Positions 7,054 to 10,930 of a stretch of DNA of 10,930 nucleotides are shown in pieces. Source of the stretch: Microcaldota archaeon (GTDB lineage: Archaea > Micrarchaeota > Micrarchaeia > Anstonellales > Bilamarchaeaceae); assembly GCA_026992595.1 (NCBI GenBank), contig JALWZW010000074.1:1-10930 (forward strand), in the 5' to 3' direction. Under the pieces are notes generated by a model. That model was given only the letters and a program-made list of their open reading frames with translations. It did not search any database and was not told where the DNA came from. Every line of letters begins with the position of its first letter. Positions within the stretch are counted from its first letter, which is position 1. Both the position numbers and the translations under genes were made by a program.

Positions 7054-7797
7054 ATGGTTGTAGTGCGTTCAAGGGCGCGGATTTTAAGAAATGAGAATAG
7101 AGGAGAGTTAAGAAAAACAAATAGGGAAGCGGTAATAGGGATAGAGGAGCTCTTAAGAATAATTGAGAAGTATAAAAGGGCTAGAGAAGAAAGGAGCAGG
7201 AGGAGAAGCATACAGGAACTTAAAGAGGTGGTTTCACTTAATATGGAGACAGCGATAGAGTTATTTGAAAAAGGAGACGAAATAATGAGAGATACTATTT
7301 TGAAGTCATTGAAAGAGGCGGGCAGGAAAGAGGTAAAGAAACTTATGGAAGAATTTATTAAAAGTTCCTTAGAAAGAAAGGTGCTTCTTCTTCAAATGCT
7401 CGCTCATGTAAACGAGGAAGAGTTGATAAAATATGTGGAAGAGGAGGAAAAAGAAGGAAGAGAGGAGAGAATAATAAGCAACGCCCTCTTTTTGGTCTTG
7501 AGGAAAAAAGGGCAGAGCGAGAAAGCGGTCAGTTATGCGCTCCACAAGTTTATGGAAGAGAAGTTTAGGAAACAAGCATTTGAGGTGCTTCTTAATATGC
7601 CTAACAGCAGCGGAAGAAGGGTGCTTTTGAGTATGGTAGATAGGTTAAGCGATGAGGAGAGAAAAGCGCTTATAAGCACCATAGTGCGCGGGAAGGATGA
7701 GTGGAGTTGGGATGTTTGGGAAAAACAGATAAAATACGATTTACCCCTTAGAAAAGAGATCATAAAAGAGTTGGGAAAAGCGCTCGGCCTGTTTTAA
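7054..7797 (+). CDS. All-helical HEAT-like repeat protein, function unknown
   Basis: 247 aa with no cysteine. The sequence is rich in Lys, Arg, Glu and Leu and appears to be helical throughout. Pairs of amphipathic helices recur every 30-40 residues from about residue 60, for example DTILKSLKEAGRKEVKKLM, RKVLLLQMLAHVNEEELIK, FRKQAFEVLLNM and RRVLLSMVDRLSDEERKAL, which is the look of an alpha-solenoid (HEAT/ARM-like). The N-terminal 55 residues are very basic (RSRARILRNENR, KRAREERSRRR), so nucleic-acid binding is possible but inferred. No enzyme motif, signal peptide or membrane segment is seen. It is the only rightward gene, diverging from the lipoprotein operon and converging on the PP2C gene, whose stop codon it overlaps by four bases (7794-7797). 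The start is fixed by the TATA distance. I do not recognise a named family. Confidence 0.75.
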   Translation: MVVVRSRARILRNENRGELRKTNREAVIGIEELLRIIEKYKRAREERSRRRSIQELKEVVSLNMETAIELFEKGDEIMRDTILKSLKEAGRKEVKKLMEEFIKSSLERKVLLLQMLAHVNEEELIKYVEEEEKEGREERIISNALFLVLRKKGQSEKAVSYALHKFMEEKFRKQAFEVLLNMPNSSGRRVLLSMVDRLSDEERKALISTIVRGKDEWSWDVWEKQIKYDLPLRKEIIKELGKALGLF

Positions 7798-8579
7798 CCT
7801 TCAAAAGAAAAGAGAGCAACCGCAATATCATCTATTTTAGAAAAAACCCCTTCTCTGCTCTCAAACCAACGCTCTTGAATCTCGTGGATAAGGCAGGACA
7901 CCACTTCGCTCTCTTTAGCACCCTGCCCCAAGCCACACTTTTTTAAAAGGGAAAAAAGGTCCTCCTCCCCTCTGCAGTCAAACACATAACCCTCTTTTAT
8001 TTTTAAAGCGAGGTTGTCGCTTATGCCATCAGAAACTGCCATCAACCGCTCCCCTTTGCGCAGCGCTCCTTCCACCACATCTAAGGAAAAGGTTTTTGCA
8101 CCCAGCACAGAGGAGACAACATTTCTAAAAGAAGTAAATTTAAACACCGAATCCCCTTCCTTTACAATGCGCTGGTCCCCGCATAAAAAGCGCGCGCCCT
8201 CTTTGGTTATTTTATAAATAGGCGAATCACCTACTGCCCCGCACACAAAAGAGCCGTGATTATCAACCAGCACCACGGAAGCGGTGGTATAGCCAGCAGT
8301 GATGCAGTTGTTGGCATAATCAAACGCTTCGCGCATAAGTAAGGGGCTTACCTCCTTTTGGTTTCTAAAAAACCGTTCAAAAGCACGAGCCGCATCTTCG
8401 GAAGCGGTGGAAGGATGCTCCTCCCCGCTCACGCCGTCAAACACCCCGAAAGCGCAAATATGGTTTTTTATAAAAAAGGCAGAATCGCCGCATAAAGCAT
8501 GGCCCTTTTTAACCGCAACGCAAACATTTCCTTCGCACAACAGTTGTCCATTTTTAACCTCAGCCGCTAATATAAGCAC
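7794..8579 (-). CDS. PP2C-family (PPM) protein phosphatase
   Basis: 261 aa. The PP2C metal-binding motifs are visible in order: GDSAFF (Asp32), FGVFDGVSG (Asp48-Gly49), TTASVVLVDN and GAVGDSPIY (98-122), LMAVSDGISDN (Asp184, Asp188) and KIDDIAVALF (Asp250-Asp251). Together these supply the Asp residues that bind the Mn/Mg pair in PPM phosphatases, so the enzyme is predicted to be active, removing phosphate from Ser/Thr of proteins. The length is the usual single-domain size; there is no membrane segment. The start is a GTG at 8579, backed by GAGGTG at 8585-8590. It overlaps the end of trm1 by 13 bases and is the last gene of the truD-trm1 operon. No protein kinase gene lies in the window. The GVSGEEH loop differs from the usual DGxGG, and bacterial-type SpoIIE/PrpC-like enzymes are the nearest resemblance. 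Confidence 0.9.
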   Translation of the reverse strand: MLILAAEVKNGQLLCEGNVCVAVKKGHALCGDSAFFIKNHICAFGVFDGVSGEEHPSTASEDAARAFERFFRNQKEVSPLLMREAFDYANNCITAGYTTASVVLVDNHGSFVCGAVGDSPIYKITKEGARFLCGDQRIVKEGDSVFKFTSFRNVVSSVLGAKTFSLDVVEGALRKGERLMAVSDGISDNLALKIKEGYVFDCRGEEDLFSLLKKCGLGQGAKESEVVSCLIHEIQERWFESREGVFSKIDDIAVALFSFEG

Positions 8580-9631
8580 TGCACCACCTCTTTTAAGGGC
8601 GCATCTGTTTTAATTGCGCGCGGGGAAAAATGAGTCTTGAAAGCACGATAGCCCTGCTCCCTTAATTTCTCCAACGCATCATTTACAGAAACCACAAAAT
8701 GCTGGCACGCAATTTTGGAAAGTTTATGAAGGTCAATATAATAAGGCGGCAACCCCATCTCCCCTTCCATCAGCGAAAGTATGCGGCGCTCCCTTTCCCC
8801 TCCCTTTCCAGCCATTCCTTGCAAAACTTCGCTTTTATGCAGCTCGCCCAGCCACAAAGGGCCTGCCCTTTGCCCGTCCTTACAGCATAGAGCAGGATAT
8901 TCGCCCCACCGCACCCCGTGAACCTTGCACCAGACCAAAAAACCGCATTTTTGCAAACTTTCCATCGCCCTTTCAGCCCCTCTTTCAGTTTTAACAATAA
9001 TCTTTATATAATGCCTGTGGGAGAAAGAAAAAAGCGGTTCAATGCCGCGGTTAAATTCTGAAGCCACCTCTGCCACCCTCTTTATTAAAATCCTTGTACC
9101 TACTTCGTGCGTAAACATATTGTTTAAAGGTAGGGCATGATAGTTCTTCATGCAGGCGCGTTTTTTTCCGCCGCAGAGCACCGCAGTATCTGTTGCGGTA
9201 ATAGAGAGAAAAGCGGTTTTTAGGCCTTTTATGATGCGGAAGGCGTCTATCAAATAAGGGGCAGGGGTGCCAAAAGGGTCTATTTCCACAAAATCACCCC
9301 TCAGTGAAAAGGCCAATCGCGAAATATTGCCTTGGTGTACCTCACCCTCAAGGCCGTTAAGCGAGAGATTTGCGCGGGTGCAATCTACCGCCCTTCTATC
9401 TATGTCGCAAAATTCAACCTCGCAATTGTTTTCCAGCGCATATCTAATCCCCCGCACCCCTGTAGCGCAAAAACAATCCACCGCCTTCTTTGCAGCCACC
9501 GCGCCTAGGCAGAGAGAGGAAAGGGTGCGGCACAATTCCATATAAGGGTTAAAAAACACCCCCTCGCACAAGCGGATTTTTGCCTTTCCCTCGCTTATTA
9601 CCTCCCCCGCCGTCCCTTCTTCCGCATCCAT
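8567..9631 (-). CDS. trm1: tRNA (guanine26-N2)-dimethyltransferase Trm1
   Basis: 354 aa, a little short for archaeal Trm1 (usually about 370-390). The enzyme uses S-adenosylmethionine to make m2G and m2,2G at position 26 of tRNA in the cytoplasm. Seen directly: EGVFFNPYM (23-31), the Trm1 entry motif; the SAM loop CFCATGVRGIR (53-63); the acidic strand FCDIDRRA (74-81); the catalytic DPFGTP (118-123); and the C-terminal GPLWLGELH (257-265). The usual CxxC...CxxC zinc site before GPLW is altered here to C235xxH238 and C249-C250. The ATG lies four bases after the truD stop and has no Shine-Dalgarno site, so it is probably read by coupling. Its end overlaps the PP2C gene. Identification is firm. 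Confidence 0.95.
   Translation of the reverse strand: MDAEEGTAGEVISEGKAKIRLCEGVFFNPYMELCRTLSSLCLGAVAAKKAVDCFCATGVRGIRYALENNCEVEFCDIDRRAVDCTRANLSLNGLEGEVHQGNISRLAFSLRGDFVEIDPFGTPAPYLIDAFRIIKGLKTAFLSITATDTAVLCGGKKRACMKNYHALPLNNMFTHEVGTRILIKRVAEVASEFNRGIEPLFSFSHRHYIKIIVKTERGAERAMESLQKCGFLVWCKVHGVRWGEYPALCCKDGQRAGPLWLGELHKSEVLQGMAGKGGERERRILSLMEGEMGLPPYYIDLHKLSKIACQHFVVSVNDALEKLREQGYRAFKTHFSPRAIKTDAPLKEVVQCLY
8585..8590 (-). promoter_or_regulatory. Shine-Dalgarno site of the PP2C gene
   Basis: GAGGTG lies inside the last codons of trm1, five bases before the GTG at 8579. It decides this non-ATG start. Confidence 0.65.
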
Positions 9632-9635
9632 ACAG

Positions 9636-10850
9636 TTATTGTTTAATAAATTCTCTTAAAAAAGATGTGGCGTAAGAGCCGGCAGGAAGGGAAAAAGAAA
9701 GCAGTTCCCCTTTTTGCCTAAAATTTTGCACCGAGCAAAGGAGAGGGCGATAGGTGCCTGGCGAAGCAAGTTCTCTAAACTCTTTCATCTTAAACATCTC
9801 CTGTTCCACCCCATAACGCGCCAACAGCTCCTTTTCCCGCTTGTTTAAAGGAGAGCGGTAGCCCACCACCTTTCCGCAAAGCCAACCGCTCGCCTGCGGC
9901 TTTTTTATATCAGGAAAGCCGCGCTCATTTTCCCCGCAAAAATACTCCCCCTCTTCCAGTTGAAGATGAGGGAGGCGCTCAGAGAGCATTTCATTAAAAA
10001 GTTTTGATTGGAACGCATGGATGAAAAGCAGGAGAGTGGTGCGAGGAAGGCGCTTAAGCGCTTCTTTCCAAGTTGCCCCCTCTACCAACGCGGCAAGCAC
10101 CTTGCGTTCTAATACCAAATAAGAAGGGAAAAGAGAGAGCGCTTCTTTAAAATTTCCACTTTCCCTCAACTCCCGCCTTATCTTGCTAACCTCCTCATCT
10201 TCGCACCCCACATCGCATAAAAACCTCATCACCGCGCCTTCAAAATCGCCCTTTAAAAGCAATAAACCTATCTCTGCGGTGTTTTGGCGGGAGGACCCGA
10301 AGCGCTGCTCCCCAAAGTAGTTAGGAAAAACGCCCTTTAACTCCTCCCAACAGGCAGCAATAACTTCGGGGTTTGCGCCCCTTAACCGCACCCTGAACCT
10401 GTTTCCCCACAGGTCGCCTAAAGCCAACGGCCTATCTGAGTAAAAGCCGCCATTAAAATAAATATCTTTTATATTGAGCGCCTTTAAGCGCTCCCAAGAA
10501 AGCGATTTAAAGCAGACCCACTGCACAGTGATTGCCCTCCTGTCCTTAGTGCCTGCAAAAGAAAAGCGGCGCTGGGAAATCCCTAAGCAGCGGGCGATTT
10601 TTAAAAGCGCATTCTGGGTGGTCCAGCCCGCCTTTTGGAGCACCGCATATAAAAACCGCCCCTTCCCCTCTTTAAAAGGATAGGAAGTATTTATAGTAAG
10701 GTCTCCAAAAGGCGAAAGTTCTTCTACCACAAAATCCTCATACTTGCTTTTAATTTCCCCTCCTGAAGAAGGAGTGGTGGAAAGGTAAGAGAGCACATAA
10801 TATAAGGAGAAGAGGGGTAATTTAAGGTTTTGCTCAAGATAAAATAACAC
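9636..10850 (-). CDS. truD: tRNA pseudouridine synthase D (TruD, U13)
   Basis: 404 aa if read from the GTG at 10850. The enzyme isomerises U13 of tRNA to pseudouridine. Seen directly: GGEIKSKYEDFVVEE (30-44), the TruD entry motif; AGTKDRRA with the catalytic Asp103; NYFGEQRFG (177-185), the TruD signature; and the C-terminal region with FIHAFQSKLFNEML and the conserved closing part. Start choice is open: a second GTG at 10796 gives 386 aa beginning MLSYLSTTP, close to where family similarity begins, and a CTTAAATT element is centred 26.5 bases upstream of it, the same distance as at three other promoters in the window. The 10850 start has TTTAAA centred 28.5 bases upstream. Neither has a Shine-Dalgarno site. 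It is the first gene of the truD-trm1-PP2C operon. Confidence 0.95.
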   Translation of the reverse strand: MLFYLEQNLKLPLFSLYYVLSYLSTTPSSGGEIKSKYEDFVVEELSPFGDLTINTSYPFKEGKGRFLYAVLQKAGWTTQNALLKIARCLGISQRRFSFAGTKDRRAITVQWVCFKSLSWERLKALNIKDIYFNGGFYSDRPLALGDLWGNRFRVRLRGANPEVIAACWEELKGVFPNYFGEQRFGSSRQNTAEIGLLLLKGDFEGAVMRFLCDVGCEDEEVSKIRRELRESGNFKEALSLFPSYLVLERKVLAALVEGATWKEALKRLPRTTLLLFIHAFQSKLFNEMLSERLPHLQLEEGEYFCGENERGFPDIKKPQASGWLCGKVVGYRSPLNKREKELLARYGVEQEMFKMKEFRELASPGTYRPLLCSVQNFRQKGELLSFSLPAGSYATSFLREFIKQ

Positions 10851-10930
10851 AATTTTTTTATTTAATTGGGGATTTTTTAAATAAAATAAAAATTTTTTAG
10901 AGAAAATATGAAAAATTTTTTAAAAAACGC
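10851..10930. other. Extremely AT-rich intergenic region with repeated A/T tracts
   Basis: Almost wholly A and T. The 12-mer AAAAATTTTTTA occurs at 10888-10899 and 10911-10922, 23 bases apart or about two helical turns, and another T-run followed by an A-run is at 10873-10881. Such phased tracts can bend DNA. On the plus strand TTTAAA at 10919-10924 could be the TATA box of a divergent gene starting just past the window edge. No coding frame is seen. Confidence 0.5.
10876..10881 (-). promoter_or_regulatory. Candidate TATA box of the truD operon
   Basis: TTTAAA on the minus strand, 28.5 bases before the GTG at 10850. A rival element, TTAAAT at 10820-10825 inside the long reading frame, would serve the GTG at 10796. 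The region is so AT-rich that a TATA match carries little weight alone. Confidence 0.4.

Noticed and set aside
7750..7840. Intrinsic terminators at the convergent junction
   Set aside because: Only T-runs of four are seen on either strand, inside coding sequence, and no hairpin plus long T-tract is visible.

Overview
The window looks like archaeal chromosomal DNA, most likely from a small-genome lineage such as a DPANN group (Micrarchaeota- or Diapherotrites-like); this lineage guess is inference. The archaeal evidence is: a Trm1-type tRNA methyltransferase next to a TruD pseudouridine synthase, a membrane-anchored Lon-like S16 protease of the archaeal type, TATA-type promoters (TTTAAA core) about 26 bases before start codons with no room for a leader, and Shine-Dalgarno sites kept mainly for genes inside operons. 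Genes are very tightly packed, with four overlapping or nearly abutting junctions.

Layout from left to right. (1) Bases 1-507, minus strand: the N-terminal part of a P-loop AAA+/STAND-type ATPase running off the left edge, more AT-rich than its neighbour. Its promoter region (about 515-591) holds a TATA element and, directly upstream, five copies of a 9-bp direct repeat. (2) Bases 583-6950, minus strand: a four-gene operon, transcribed in the order giant Cys-rich lipoprotein (1287 aa), triple zinc-ribbon protein, GNAT-like acetyltransferase, and secreted, C-terminally anchored S16 protease. (3) Bases 6951-7053: a 103-base divergent promoter region. (4) Bases 7054-7797, plus strand: the only rightward gene, an all-helical HEAT-like protein of unknown function. 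(5) Bases 7794-10850, minus strand: truD, trm1 and a PP2C-family phosphatase, in that transcription order, packed with a 4-base gap and a 13-base overlap. (6) Bases 10851-10930: an extremely AT-rich region with repeated A/T tracts, the truD promoter region and perhaps also that of a divergent gene beyond the window.

Functionally there are two themes. The first operon pairs two exported, membrane-tethered proteins (a large disulfide-rich lipoprotein and a serine-lysine protease) with two proteins that have no export signal (zinc ribbons and acetyltransferase). This suggests a cell-surface module with cytoplasmic helpers, but no partner relation is proven. The second operon joins two tRNA modification enzymes (U13 pseudouridine and m2,2G26) to a Ser/Thr phosphatase. 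A 14-base element spanning the TATA box is identical at the lipoprotein operon promoter and the ATPase promoter, at almost the same distance from each start codon, so the two units may be co-regulated.
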